Part shown: positions 36,235 to 44,872 of the stretch, in pieces | How the letters are laid out: the number at the start of each line of letters is the position of its first letter | Numbering within the stretch: position 1 is the first letter of the stretch | Assembly: GCF_049199905.1 (NCBI RefSeq) | Contig: NZ_JBLZPK010000060.1 | Location: forward strand, 248,001-312,000 | Source: Shinella sp032095155 | GTDB lineage: Bacteria > Pseudomonadota > Alphaproteobacteria > Rhizobiales > Rhizobiaceae | Length of the DNA stretch: 64,000 nucleotides | Reading direction: 5' to 3' | The notes under the pieces: model-generated | Seen by the model: only the letters and a program-made list of their open reading frames with translations | What the model was told of the DNA's origin: nothing | Database searches by the model: none | Position numbers and translations under genes: made by a program

Positions 36235-36270
36235 AAAAACCGCCGCAGATGCGTTCGGCATCGCGGCGGT
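36235..36270 (-). terminator. Rho-independent terminator of APC-aldehyde dehydrogenase operon
   Basis: On the minus strand, stem ACCGCCGC plus GATGC pairs across a 5-base loop, with one bulged base, and is followed by TTTTTC. It lies 25 bases after the stop of the aldehyde dehydrogenase gene at 36296. Confidence 0.85.
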
Positions 36271-36295
36271 CTTGAAGCACTGATGGTACGGTCGT

Positions 36296-37774
36296 TTAGA
36301 GCTGGATCCACGCCGTCTTCAGGTCGAGATATTTTTCCAGCGCATGCAGCGACTTGTCGTGGCCGTTGCCGGACTGGCGCACGCCGCCGAGCGGCACCGT
36401 ATTGTCCGCGCCGCCATAGGTGTTGACATGCACGACACCCGCGCGGATGCCCCGCACCATGCGATGCGCCCGCGACAGGTTGGACGTCCAGACGGCGGAA
36501 GCGAGGCCATAGTCGGTGCCGTTGGCGATGGCGAGCGCTTCCTCCTCGGTGTCGAAGGGGATGATCGACAGGATCGGGCCGAACACCTCTTCGCGGGCAA
36601 GCGTCATGCCCGGCGTGACGTCAAAGACCGTCGGCTCCATGTAGAAACCGCCTGTATCCGTAAGAACACGCTTACCACCGGTGCGCAGTTTTGCGCCCTC
36701 GGCAAGTGCCTGCTCGGCAAAACCGAGATCCTTGCGCAGCTGCATTTCGCTGGAGATCGCGCCGGCCTCTGTGGACAGCAGCAGCGGATCGCCGACCTTC
36801 ATGGAGGCCGCAATGGCCGCGACCTTTGCGGAAAAATCCTCGACGATGGAGCGCTCGACCAGAAGACGCGAACCGGCGACGCAGACTTGGCCGGAATTGC
36901 GGAAGATGCCGTAGGCCGAGGTTTTGGCCGCCTTGTCGAGATCGGGCGCATCGGCGAAGACGACATTCGGCGATTTGCCACCGAGTTCGAGATAGACGCG
37001 CTTCAGGTTGGACCGCGCCGAATATTCCAGAAGACGCCGCCCGACCGGGCCGGAACCGGTGAAGACCAGCACGTCGATATCGGGATGCAGGCCCATCGCC
37101 TCGCCGGCGACGGCACCACGCCCGGTCACAACATTGAGCACGCCCTCGGGAAGGCCGGCCTCGGCGCAGAGTTCGGCAAGGCGCAGCAGCGACAGAGACG
37201 CCACTTCCGCCGGCTTCAGCACAACGGAATTGCCGGCGGCAAGTGCGGGCGCAATCTTCCAGGCACCGATCATCAACGGGAAATTCCACGGCACGATGGC
37301 GCCGACCACGCCGACCGGCTCGCGATGCACGAGGCCGAGAATATCGCCCGCCGTCGGCGCGATCTCGCCATAGACCTTGTCGATCGCCTCGGCATAGTAG
37401 CGGAAGCTGCCGGCCGCGCTGCCGGGCTCGGCCTTCAGCGCCATCGCGATTTCCGTGCCATTGTCGCGCACGCCGAGCACCGCGAGTTCCAGAGCATGTT
37501 TCTCGATCAGCTCGGCGATCTTGAGCAGCACCCGCTTGCGCTCGGCTGGCGCAGCCTTGGACCAGCGGCCCTTTTCGAAGGCGGCACGCGCGGCCTTCAC
37601 CGCCCGGTCGACATCGACGGTGCCTGCATCGGCAATGCTCGTCAGACGCCGGCCATCGATCGGCGAAATGACATCCAGCGCCGCCCCTTCGGCCGGTTCG
37701 CGCCAGTTGCCGTCGATGAATAGCGCCTGCGGAGCGATGGTGAGATTGCGGAGCGCTTCGATCTTTTCCTGCAT
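36296..37774 (-). CDS. NAD(P)-dependent aldehyde dehydrogenase (PuuC-like)
   Basis: A 492-residue ALDH with catalytic Cys in NSGQVCVAGSRLLVERS, Glu in YLELGGKSPNVVF and the cofactor segment IVPWNFPLMIGAWKIAPALAAG. Overall it resembles enzymes that oxidise aminoaldehydes such as gamma-glutamyl-aminobutyraldehyde. ATG 37774 has GAGGGAAG just before it; an in-frame ATG at 37810 falls in the intercistronic hairpin. It follows an APC amine/amino-acid transporter in the same operon, consistent with uptake then oxidation of an amine-derived aldehyde. It could also take the succinic semialdehyde made by HpaI. Confidence 0.9.
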   Translation of the reverse strand: MQEKIEALRNLTIAPQALFIDGNWREPAEGAALDVISPIDGRRLTSIADAGTVDVDRAVKAARAAFEKGRWSKAAPAERKRVLLKIAELIEKHALELAVLGVRDNGTEIAMALKAEPGSAAGSFRYYAEAIDKVYGEIAPTAGDILGLVHREPVGVVGAIVPWNFPLMIGAWKIAPALAAGNSVVLKPAEVASLSLLRLAELCAEAGLPEGVLNVVTGRGAVAGEAMGLHPDIDVLVFTGSGPVGRRLLEYSARSNLKRVYLELGGKSPNVVFADAPDLDKAAKTSAYGIFRNSGQVCVAGSRLLVERSIVEDFSAKVAAIAASMKVGDPLLLSTEAGAISSEMQLRKDLGFAEQALAEGAKLRTGGKRVLTDTGGFYMEPTVFDVTPGMTLAREEVFGPILSIIPFDTEEEALAIANGTDYGLASAVWTSNLSRAHRMVRGIRAGVVHVNTYGGADNTVPLGGVRQSGNGHDKSLHALEKYLDLKTAWIQL

Positions 37775-37793
37775 GTTCTTCCCTCGAAAGGTC

Positions 37794-37820
37794 GGGCGGT
37801 GCCGAAGCACCGCCCTATTT
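37794..37820 (+). other. Intercistronic hairpin with plus-strand T-run
   Basis: GGGCGGTGC/GCACCGCCC, 9-bp stem with loop CGAA (a stable tetraloop type), followed on the plus strand by TATTTTTC. Both neighbours are minus-strand genes, where the T-run becomes an A-run preceding the stem. Same design as the element at 25462-25492. Confidence 0.55.
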
Positions 37821-37821
37821 T

Positions 37822-39273
37822 TCAGACTTCGCGACCGACGCCGAGCCGTGCGAAGGCAACGGCGTCGCCGGACTTCAGCCGCAGCGCGCAGAGCACGCCG
37901 ATAACGGCTGCGATCAGCACGAGCCCCGGCAGGAGCACGGCCAGCGGCCCTTCCGCACCGGCCAGTGCGCCGAAATTGGTGGCAATATAGACCACCAGCG
38001 CGGCAAGGATCAGCCCCGTCAGGATTGGCAGCACGACCGTCACCAGCTTGTTGCCTTCAAGGCCGGGATTACGGCTGAAGAAGGCGACGATGGAGAAGGC
38101 GGTGAGCGCCATCAGAAGGATGATCGCCAGCGTGCCGACATTCGTCAGCCACGAGAACAGCGCCAGCACCGGATCCTGCCCCGTGAAGGCGAAGAGCGCG
38201 ACGACGAGAACGGCGATGACCGTCTGCACGACCGAGCCGGCATGCGGGCTTTGGAACACCGGATGGGTGACGCCGAGCGCCCTGGGCAGCAGGCCCTCGC
38301 GGCCGGCGACATACATGTAGCGGGCAACGCCGTTGTGGAAGGCGACGACGCCGGCAAACAGGCTGGTGATGAAGAGGATGCCCATGACGGTGGTGATGCC
38401 ATTGCCGACATAGCGGTCCGCCAGGCCGAAGAGGAAGGTCGTCGGATCGGCAAGACCCTGGATTTCCGGCACGAGCTTGTCGACGCCGGCCCCATTGACC
38501 ATCAGCCAAGAGGTCAGCATGTAGAACAGGCCGATGATCAGCACCGAGATATAGGTGGCGCGCGGCACGGTCTTTTCCGGCTCACGGGCTTCTTCTGAAT
38601 AGATGGTCGTCGCCTCGAAGCCGATGAAGGCGGCAAAGCAGAACAGGATGCCGATGGCCGGCGTGCCGCTCATGAAGGCCGAGGGCGTGAAGGGCGCGGC
38701 GGAGAGCCCGCTGTCGCCGCCCTTGACGAAGATCGCGGCATCGATGACCAGCACGACGAGATATTCGAGGATAACAAGCACCGCGAGCACACGGGCGGAG
38801 AAATCGACCCGGCGATAGCCGAAGACCGCGACGAGCGCGATGCCGATATAGGTCCAGACCCACCAGGGCAGGTCGATGCCGTAACCGGCGAAGAAGCCGG
38901 CCGTCGCAGCGCCGAACAGGCCGAAGACGCCGATCTGCATGGCATTGTAGGCGAGGATGGCGATGAGCGCGGCCGCACCGCCGGCAAGCCCGCCGAGACC
39001 TTGCGCGGTATAGGCATAGAAGGCGCCGGCATTGCTGATATGGCGGGCCATCGCGACATAGCCGACGGCAAACAGCAGCAGCACGGCCGTCACGAAGGCG
39101 AAGGTCAGCGGAATGCCCGGACCGTTGCCGAGCATCATCGACAGCGGCACGCCGCCGGCAACGGCCGTCAGCGGCGCTGCCGCCGAGACGACGAGAAAGG
39201 TGACGGCCCCGACACCGAGGCTGTTCTTGCGCAACTGGTTCGCGCCGCCAGACGGCACGGTTTCATTGGTCAT
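37822..39273 (-). CDS. APC-superfamily amino acid/amine transporter
   Basis: A 483-residue inner-membrane permease with about 12 hydrophobic segments. The APC consensus helix 1 is GVGAVTFLVVSAAAPLTAVAGGVPL and the helix 6 region reads FIGFEATTIYSEEAREPEKTVPRAT, a strong signature of the family. ATG 39273 (MTNETVPSGG) has AGGAGGGA before it; the in-frame extension to 39321 is not needed. Co-transcribed with the aldehyde dehydrogenase; likely imports an amino acid or amine. The upstream region carries the two regulatory elements at 39370 and 39431. Confidence 0.92.
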   Translation of the reverse strand: MTNETVPSGGANQLRKNSLGVGAVTFLVVSAAAPLTAVAGGVPLSMMLGNGPGIPLTFAFVTAVLLLFAVGYVAMARHISNAGAFYAYTAQGLGGLAGGAAALIAILAYNAMQIGVFGLFGAATAGFFAGYGIDLPWWVWTYIGIALVAVFGYRRVDFSARVLAVLVILEYLVVLVIDAAIFVKGGDSGLSAAPFTPSAFMSGTPAIGILFCFAAFIGFEATTIYSEEAREPEKTVPRATYISVLIIGLFYMLTSWLMVNGAGVDKLVPEIQGLADPTTFLFGLADRYVGNGITTVMGILFITSLFAGVVAFHNGVARYMYVAGREGLLPRALGVTHPVFQSPHAGSVVQTVIAVLVVALFAFTGQDPVLALFSWLTNVGTLAIILLMALTAFSIVAFFSRNPGLEGNKLVTVVLPILTGLILAALVVYIATNFGALAGAEGPLAVLLPGLVLIAAVIGVLCALRLKSGDAVAFARLGVGREV

Positions 39274-39369
39274 GATCTTGCTCCCTCCTGACGGCCCACC
39301 CCACACGGCTGCCGCCTTCAATGCCGTGCGCGAGGCGCCCGGCGGTTCCCATTCGAAGAATGTGCTTGC

Positions 39370-39386
39370 GGTTCATTATTTGAACC
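39370..39386. promoter_or_regulatory. IclR-type operator candidate ahead of the APC operon
   Basis: GGTTCATTATTTGAACC, one base different from 36104-36120. On the minus strand it lies just downstream of a TATAAT hexamer (39397-39402), so a bound repressor would cover the transcription start. The IclR gene begins 165 bases away on the other strand. Confidence 0.7.
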
Positions 39387-39396
39387 CGTATTTTAA

Positions 39397-39402
39397 TTAT
39401 AG
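39397..39402 (-). promoter_or_regulatory. -10 hexamer of APC operon promoter
   Basis: Reads TATAAT on the minus strand in an AT-rich stretch (39383-39405). A TTGACG hexamer lies 22 bp further upstream and CTTTTGC at closer spacing, so the -35 is unclear. Confidence 0.5.
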
Positions 39403-39430
39403 ACTTGCAAAAGCTCACCCCGGCGTCAAG

Positions 39431-39448
39431 TTATTTCTCATGTTAAGT
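39431..39448. promoter_or_regulatory. Second conserved promoter element ahead of APC/IclR genes
   Basis: TATTTCTCATGTTAAGTA matches the hpaF palindrome at 12168 in 15 of 18 positions. It is 61 bases from the start of the GGTTC element, against 64 bases in the amidohydrolase promoter, and is flanked by GTCAA and GAC-GG in both. Confidence 0.6.
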
Positions 39449-39550
39449 ATCTCGACAGGGAGGAGATGCTTGTGAGAGGCTGGACGCGAAGAGAAGGCCG
39501 TGCAGAAGTCCCGCGCGGTATGGCCATAACGAAAGGTCCGGAAGAGACAC

Positions 39551-40300
39551 ATGAGCACCATCGGCAAGGCCCTCTCGCTCCTCGACGCGATTTCCCAACT
39601 CGGCAAGGATATCGGGCTCACCGACGTCGCGCGGCTGGCCGAACTCGACAAGGCGACGGCGCGGCGCTTCCTGGTGGAGCTTGAGAAATACGGCTTCGTG
39701 GAGCAGGACGAGGAGACGCGAAAATACCGGCTGGGTGCGGCACCCGTGCGGCTGGCGCGCATCCGCCAGGCGCGCTTTCCCTTCGTTTCGGTCGCCGCCC
39801 CATTCGTCAAGGCGCTGGCGGACGAGGTGGGCGAGACGGTGCATCTCTCGGAGTTCAGCGGCGGCCGGCTCTCCACCATCCATGTCGAGGATTCCTCGCA
39901 GGCCCATCGCGTGATCGTCGATCTCGGCACGCCCCTACCCTTCCATGCCACGGCCTCGGGCCTCGCCTATCTCGCCTTCCTGCCGGCCGACGAGATCGAG
40001 CGTGCGCTGAAGCGCCCGATGGAGCGGTTTTCCGCCGAGACGGTCACCGAGCCGGAAGCGGTTCGCCTTCTGGTGAAAGAGACCGCCCGGCGCGGTTTCT
40101 CGATCAACCAGCAGGGTTTCGAAATGGGCGTGATCAGCGCCGCGGCACCGGTCCTCGCACCGAGCGGAAAACCCATCGGCGCGCTTGCGGTCGCAGCCCC
40201 GACCGCCCGCACCAACAGGACCCGCATGCTGGATATCGGCCAGAAGACCATGGCCGCCGCCCAAGGCATCGCGCAGAAATATTATGGTGCGAAAACCTGA
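39551..40300 (+). CDS. IclR-family transcriptional regulator
   Basis: A 249-residue regulator with an N-terminal winged helix (KALSLLDAISQLGKDIGLTDVARLAELDKATARRFLVELEKYGFV) and a C-terminal effector domain of the IclR type (GETVHLSEFSGGRLSTIHVEDS, LPFHATASGLAYLAFLP, ISAAAPVLAPSGKPIGALAVAAP). It is divergent from the APC/aldehyde dehydrogenase operon and is the natural candidate to bind GGTTC-N7-GAACC at 39370 and 36104. IclR proteins of this kind typically respond to small catabolic acids. The effector here is unknown. Confidence 0.92.
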   Translation: MSTIGKALSLLDAISQLGKDIGLTDVARLAELDKATARRFLVELEKYGFVEQDEETRKYRLGAAPVRLARIRQARFPFVSVAAPFVKALADEVGETVHLSEFSGGRLSTIHVEDSSQAHRVIVDLGTPLPFHATASGLAYLAFLPADEIERALKRPMERFSAETVTEPEAVRLLVKETARRGFSINQQGFEMGVISAAAPVLAPSGKPIGALAVAAPTARTNRTRMLDIGQKTMAAAQGIAQKYYGAKT

Positions 40301-40423
40301 CCGGCCACGGCACTGAGGCCGTTCGAAGGATTTTTCTCCGGGTCGTCATTTTATAATACATAATATCTATCGATTTTATTTTTTACTGCGAAACTTTCCT
40401 CAAACCAACCGGAGAGCTTTGCC

Positions 40424-41692
40424 ATGGGGATTATCGAAAAACAGCCAATCGACTACACGCAGCACCCGCGCGTGAATTCCGACGATCCGGTGCCGCCGCG
40501 CCCGCGCCCGCAGAGCCCCGCCCACATCATCGGAAGCGATGAGGAGGCGATTGCCGTCGCCAGGCGGCTGGCTGCCGACTTCGCACAGGGAGCAGCGCTG
40601 CGCGACCGCGAAGGCCTGTTGCCGCTGAAGGAAATCGACGCCTATTCGCAAAGCGGCCTCTGGGGCATCAACGTGCCCAAGGCCTATGGCGGCGCGGGCG
40701 TTTCCTACAAGACGCTGGCCCGCGTCATCGCAATTCTCGCCGCGGCCGATTCCTCGATTGCCCAGATCACCCAGAACCATCTCGCCATCAACGGCCATAT
40801 CGACCTCGACGGTACGGAAGAGCAGAAGAAGGAGTTCTTCGGCTGGGTCCTATCCGGCCTGCGCTTCGGCAATGCCTTTTCCGAGCTCAACAGCAAGACC
40901 GTCGACGCCTTCGAGACGCGCGTCTCACATGAGGGCGACGAGGCGGTGGTGAACGGCGAAAAGTTCTATACGACCGGGGCGCTCCTCTCGCACATCATCC
41001 CGATCGTCGCCGTCGATGCCGAGGAGAAGGGTTATCTCGTCTTTACCGACCGTGATGCGCCCGGCATCACCGTTACCAACAACTGGTCGAGCTTTGGCCA
41101 GCGCACCACGGCCTCCGGCGCGGTAAAGATCGAGAATGTGCGCGTGCCGAAGAGCCGGCTTTTGCCGGTCGCCGCCTTTGATCGGCCGACCATTGCCGGC
41201 CCCGTCTCGCAGATCATCCAGGCCGCCATCGATGCCGGCATCGCGCGCGGCGCCATCGACGACGCCATCGCCTTCATCAAGACGCAGAGCCGTCCATGGA
41301 TCGACAGCGGAAAGGAGACGGCGGGCGAAGACCCCTTCACCATCGCCGCCATCGGCGACCTGAAGATCAGGCTGCATGCGGCCGAAGCCCTGCTCGACAT
41401 CGCCGGCGAGGCTATCGACGCCGGCCTGAAGAGCGCGACGGAAGAGACGATCAACGATGCGACCATCAAGACCGCCGAAGCCAAGGTGCTGACGACGGAG
41501 ATCGCGATCCTCGCCACCAACAAGCTGTTCGAACTGGCCGGCACGCGCTCCACACTCGCCAAGCACAATCTCGACCGCCACTGGCGCAATGCGCGTGCGC
41601 ATACGCTGCACGATCCCGTGCGCTGGAAATTCTTCCATGTTGGCAATTTCTACCTCAACGGGATCAACGCCCCGCGCCACGCCTGGAGTTGA
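40424..41692 (+). CDS. SfnB/DszC-like flavin-dependent acyl-CoA dehydrogenase-fold oxidoreductase
   Basis: A 422-residue protein with the acyl-CoA dehydrogenase fold. The N-terminal stretch (AHIIGSDEEAIAVARRLAADFAQGAALRDREGLLPLKEIDAYSQSGLWGINVPKAYGGAGVS) and late HNLDRHWRNARAHTLHDPVRWKFFHVGNFYLNG are typical of SfnB and DszC-type monooxygenases that use reduced flavin to desulfurise organosulfur compounds. The His in ARAHTLHDP is conserved in this group rather than the acyl-CoA dehydrogenase base. Preceded by a 60-bp AT-rich stretch (40340-40400), likely its promoter. Sulfur or amine scavenging are both possible roles. Confidence 0.82.
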   Translation: MGIIEKQPIDYTQHPRVNSDDPVPPRPRPQSPAHIIGSDEEAIAVARRLAADFAQGAALRDREGLLPLKEIDAYSQSGLWGINVPKAYGGAGVSYKTLARVIAILAAADSSIAQITQNHLAINGHIDLDGTEEQKKEFFGWVLSGLRFGNAFSELNSKTVDAFETRVSHEGDEAVVNGEKFYTTGALLSHIIPIVAVDAEEKGYLVFTDRDAPGITVTNNWSSFGQRTTASGAVKIENVRVPKSRLLPVAAFDRPTIAGPVSQIIQAAIDAGIARGAIDDAIAFIKTQSRPWIDSGKETAGEDPFTIAAIGDLKIRLHAAEALLDIAGEAIDAGLKSATEETINDATIKTAEAKVLTTEIAILATNKLFELAGTRSTLAKHNLDRHWRNARAHTLHDPVRWKFFHVGNFYLNGINAPRHAWS

Positions 41693-41748
41693 GTATCCAT
41701 CCGGGTGCCGGTCCGGCCGGCACTCGTTCCCTCACCGGATATCCAACC

Positions 41749-42150
41749 ATGCCGCTGCGCCGCCACATCGTCGCCAACGCCGCCCCGCCGCCGAAAACAG
41801 CGCGCTACGCGCATGCTGTGGAAGCGGGCGGACTGCTCCATGTCACCGGCCAGCTGCCGATCGATCCCGATCAACCCGATGCACAGCTGCCCGCCTCGAT
41901 CGAGGCCCAGACCGAACTCGTCTTCCGCAATCTACTCCGCATTCTCGACGCCACGGAATATCGGCTGGAAGACACCGTCTTCGCCCGGATCTATCTCACG
42001 AATTTTGCTGGCGATTATGCGGGCCTCAATGCGGTCTATCACCGGTATTTCAGTGCGGATGCGCACCTGCCGGCCCGTACCACGGTCGGCGTTGCCGCGC
42101 TCGGACGCGACGCGCTGGTCGAAATCGACCTCGTCGTGGCGAAGGCGTGA
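41749..42150 (+). CDS. RidA (YjgF/YER057c/UK114) family protein
   Basis: A 133-residue enamine/imine deaminase-family protein: VEAGGLLHVTGQLPIDP, IEAQTELVFRNLLRILDATEYRLEDTVFARIYLTNFAGDYAGLNAVYHRYF, and a C-terminal LPARTTVGVAALGRDALVEIDLVVAKA, where the Arg and Glu are the substrate-binding residues of the active subgroup. ATG 41749 is the natural start, 56 bases after the SfnB-like stop. It may remove reactive imines formed by a neighbouring amine-oxidising enzyme. Confidence 0.9.
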   Translation: MPLRRHIVANAAPPPKTARYAHAVEAGGLLHVTGQLPIDPDQPDAQLPASIEAQTELVFRNLLRILDATEYRLEDTVFARIYLTNFAGDYAGLNAVYHRYFSADAHLPARTTVGVAALGRDALVEIDLVVAKA

Positions 42151-42210
42151 CAGGGCGGAAAACTTCTTCCATAAGAACGGGATCCGAAGCATCCATCGCC
42201 GAAAGCCCCC

Positions 42211-42768
42211 GTGAGCCTCGAAGACGACACGCCCGCCGATGTGCCCACCCCGCGCATGTTCTCCTGGGCGCGCAATTCGACGATCTATCGCATCGAACGG
42301 CGCATGCACACGGAAAAGCAGCTCTTCGACGCCATTTCCCGCAAGGCACGGGAAAAGTTCGAGGATATCAGCGACGCGCAGGTCAAGGCATTGGCCGATG
42401 CCGCGGTGAAATTCGCCTATGACAACAAGGCGCTCGACGACACGGCCTTTGCCGAGATGAGCAGCCGCTCGGGCATGCGCAGCGGCCGGTCGAAGCGCGC
42501 GGTCGTGCAGAAACTTTCGCAGAAAGGCATCGCCAAGGAAACGGCCGCCGCCGCGGTGGCCGAGATGGACGACCTCTATGCGGCCGTCGTGCTCGCCCGC
42601 AAACGCGCCTTCGGCCCGTTCCGCAAGGTGGAGCTGGACGACAAGCGCAAGGCCAAGGAATTCTCCGCCTTCGCCCGCGGCGGCTTCAGCTTCGATATCA
42701 GTAGAAAGATCTTTGCCATGACGCTGGAAGAGGCCGAGGAGGTGCTGGACGCCGGCCGCCATCTCTGA
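42211..42768 (+). CDS. recX: Regulatory protein RecX
   Basis: A 185-residue, mostly helical protein with three-helix repeats: IERRMHTEKQLFDAISRKAREKF, ALADAAVKFAYDNKALDDTAFAEMSSRSGMRSGRSKRAVVQKLSQKGI, and a third repeat ending FARGGFSFDISRKIFAM. RecX binds RecA filaments and restrains or modulates their activity. It starts at GTG 42211 and is not next to recA, as is usual in this order. It may be read from the RidA transcript. Confidence 0.88.
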   Translation: MSLEDDTPADVPTPRMFSWARNSTIYRIERRMHTEKQLFDAISRKAREKFEDISDAQVKALADAAVKFAYDNKALDDTAFAEMSSRSGMRSGRSKRAVVQKLSQKGIAKETAAAAVAEMDDLYAAVVLARKRAFGPFRKVELDDKRKAKEFSAFARGGFSFDISRKIFAMTLEEAEEVLDAGRHL

Positions 42769-42784
42769 TGGCCGGCGGCGCGGC

Positions 42785-43219
42785 TCAGGTCACGCGGTAA
42801 AAGCTCGCCTTTGCCAAGGTGCCCGCCCCGTCTGTCAGCAATGTGCCGATGAAGGCCGCATCGCGCAACCAGGCATAGGGACCGTCGGCCACTTCGAATT
42901 GCGGCACCGTGCGTCCGCGAAAATCGCCGTGCTCATCCGCCCGCACCGTGCCGGCATTGATCAGCGAGATCAGCACGCCATCCTGAGTGCGCAGCGTGTA
43001 TCGCGCCCAGATTTCGCTGACGCCGTCCGGCCGGGTCAGGCACCAGTCAGCGCCGCCGGGCAGGACCTCGCCGCCGATGCCGGGTCCGGTGAAGCGCCCG
43101 CCAATGATCGGGATGATTTCGCGCACACCGCCGCCAACATCGCCGACGACGAGCGCTGGCGCGATCTCCGCCTCGATGCGCATGACAAGTTCCAGCCCCG
43201 GCTGATCCATCTCCGCCAT
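42785..43219 (-). CDS. DUF3237 family protein
   Basis: A 144-residue beta-barrel-type protein of the DUF3237 family, beginning PGLELVMRIEAEIAPALVVGDVGGGVREIIPIIGGRFTGPGIGGEVLPGGADWCLTRPDGVSEIWARYTLRTQDG. Its function is not known. GGAGAT precedes ATG 43219, 12 bases after the stop of the gamma-glutamyltransferase gene, so the pair is co-transcribed. Confidence 0.85.
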   Translation of the reverse strand: MAEMDQPGLELVMRIEAEIAPALVVGDVGGGVREIIPIIGGRFTGPGIGGEVLPGGADWCLTRPDGVSEIWARYTLRTQDGVLISLINAGTVRADEHGDFRGRTVPQFEVADGPYAWLRDAAFIGTLLTDGAGTLAKASFYRVT

Positions 43220-43231
43220 GATCTCCTCTCC

Positions 43232-44824
43232 TCAAAGCCCGAGCGCTATGCCGTCCTTGCGCGATTCCGACCCGCCGATCAGCGTGCCGTTTTCCCAATC
43301 GATGCGGATCGCCTGTGCCCCGCCGATCGGCCCTTCGGCCGGCACGAGCGAGAAGCCGCGCCGCTGGAGTTCGCTTGCGGTTGCGGCCGGCAGCGTGTGT
43401 TCGGCTTCGACGAGCGTGCCTTCCGACTTGGGAATGAGACGCGGCAAGTCGATTGCCTCCTGCAGGTCCATGCCATAGTCGAAGACCTTGGAGATGAGAT
43501 GGGCGTGGCCCATCGCCTGATAATAACCGCCCATGACGCCGAAGGGCATTTCCACCCGGCCGCCGCGCGTGACCATGCCGGGAATGATGGTGTGCAGCGG
43601 CCTTTTGCCGGGCGCCACCACGTTCGGATGGCCGGGCTTCAGCGAAAAACTCTGGCCGCGATTGTGCAGCACGACGCCCGAGCGCGGCGCGACGAGGCCG
43701 GTGCCGAAACTGTCGAAGACCGAATTGATGAAGCTGACGGCATTGCGGTCGCGGTCCACCACGGAAATATAGACCGTGTCGCGGTGCAACGGCATGTCGA
43801 AGGCCGGCAGGTCGGTCAGCGCGCGATTGAGGTCGATCATGCCGGCCAGCCGATCTGCAAGCCCGTCCGACAACAGCTCCTCGACGGGCACATGCGCCTT
43901 GTCCGGATCGGCAAGCCAGGCGTCGCGCGCGGCATAGGCAAGCCGCGTCGCCTCGATTTCCAGATGCAGTCTGTCAGGCGATTGCGGATCGCCCTTGGCC
44001 TCGAAACGGCTCAGAATGTTCAGGATCAGCAGCGCGATGATGCCCTGCCCGTTCGGCGGGCATTCGTGGATGGTGTGGCCGCGGAAATCCGTCGTCACGG
44101 GCGTTACGTAATCGCCCCGCGCCTCCGCAAAATCCTCCAGCGTGTGCAGGCCACCGAGGGAACGGAGATAGGACACCATGTCCTCAGCCACCGCCCCGGT
44201 ATAGAACCCGTTGCGCCCTTCGGCCGCAATCCGCTTCAGCGTGGCCGCAAGCTCCGGCTGGTGGTGCACCTCGCCGATCTTTGGCGCACGCCCCTTCGGC
44301 AGGAAGATGCGCGCGGCGGTGGGCTCGGAGGCCAGCAACTCCTCCTCGATCAACCAGTCGCGATGAACGCGCGGGCTGATCGCGTAACCTTCCTCGGCAA
44401 AGCGGATGGCCGGCGCCAGCACGTCGGCAAAGGGCATGCGGCCGTGATCGGCATGCAGCCGCGTCCAGGCATCGATGGCGCCGGGAATGGTCACGGCCGA
44501 GGGCGATTGCCGCGGCACCTCGGCAAGACCCCGCTCGGTGAACCAGTCGAGCGTCAGCGCCGCCGGCGTGCGCCCGGACCCGTTATAGGCGACGACCTTG
44601 TCGGACCCGCCCGGCGCATATAGCACGAAGCAATCGCCACCGATGCCCGTCGAGCCCGGTTCGACGACGCATTGCATGGCCGAGGCGGCGATCGCCGCAT
44701 CCATCGCATTGCCGCCGGCCTCCATGATCTGCAAGGCGGCGAGCGTCGCGGATGGGTGCGACGTCGCCGCCATTGCATGGCGGGCGACGGCAACGGAGCG
44801 GGTCGGCCTTTCGAAATTGCGCAT
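43232..44824 (-). CDS. Gamma-glutamyltransferase family protein (YwrD-like)
   Basis: Ntn-hydrolase of 530 residues that normally self-cleaves in front of a catalytic threonine. The expected nucleophile is the Thr of HRDTVYISVVDRDRNAVSFINS, where VD and the SF.NS run are typical. The N-terminal half shows AMAATSHPSATLAALQIMEAGGNAMDAAIAAS. No signal peptide is seen, unlike periplasmic Ggt, which points to the cytoplasmic YwrD-like branch acting on gamma-glutamyl or related amides. It may work with the divergent LysR regulator and the symporter-like gene beyond. Confidence 0.88.
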   Translation of the reverse strand: MRNFERPTRSVAVARHAMAATSHPSATLAALQIMEAGGNAMDAAIAASAMQCVVEPGSTGIGGDCFVLYAPGGSDKVVAYNGSGRTPAALTLDWFTERGLAEVPRQSPSAVTIPGAIDAWTRLHADHGRMPFADVLAPAIRFAEEGYAISPRVHRDWLIEEELLASEPTAARIFLPKGRAPKIGEVHHQPELAATLKRIAAEGRNGFYTGAVAEDMVSYLRSLGGLHTLEDFAEARGDYVTPVTTDFRGHTIHECPPNGQGIIALLILNILSRFEAKGDPQSPDRLHLEIEATRLAYAARDAWLADPDKAHVPVEELLSDGLADRLAGMIDLNRALTDLPAFDMPLHRDTVYISVVDRDRNAVSFINSVFDSFGTGLVAPRSGVVLHNRGQSFSLKPGHPNVVAPGKRPLHTIIPGMVTRGGRVEMPFGVMGGYYQAMGHAHLISKVFDYGMDLQEAIDLPRLIPKSEGTLVEAEHTLPAATASELQRRGFSLVPAEGPIGGAQAIRIDWENGTLIGGSESRKDGIALGL

Positions 44825-44872
44825 TCTCTTCGTTCTCCTCGGTATTTTTTACCCCGCCGGTCCGGCAGGTTC

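Noticed and set aside
41704..41722. Terminator after the SfnB-like gene
   Set aside because: GTGCCGG/CCGGCAC forms a 7-bp stem but has no T-run and lies close before RidA.
41296..41748. Long frame fused in front of RidA
   Set aside because: It overlaps the SfnB-like gene in another frame and has Arg/Pro-rich shadow composition; RidA begins at ATG 41749.
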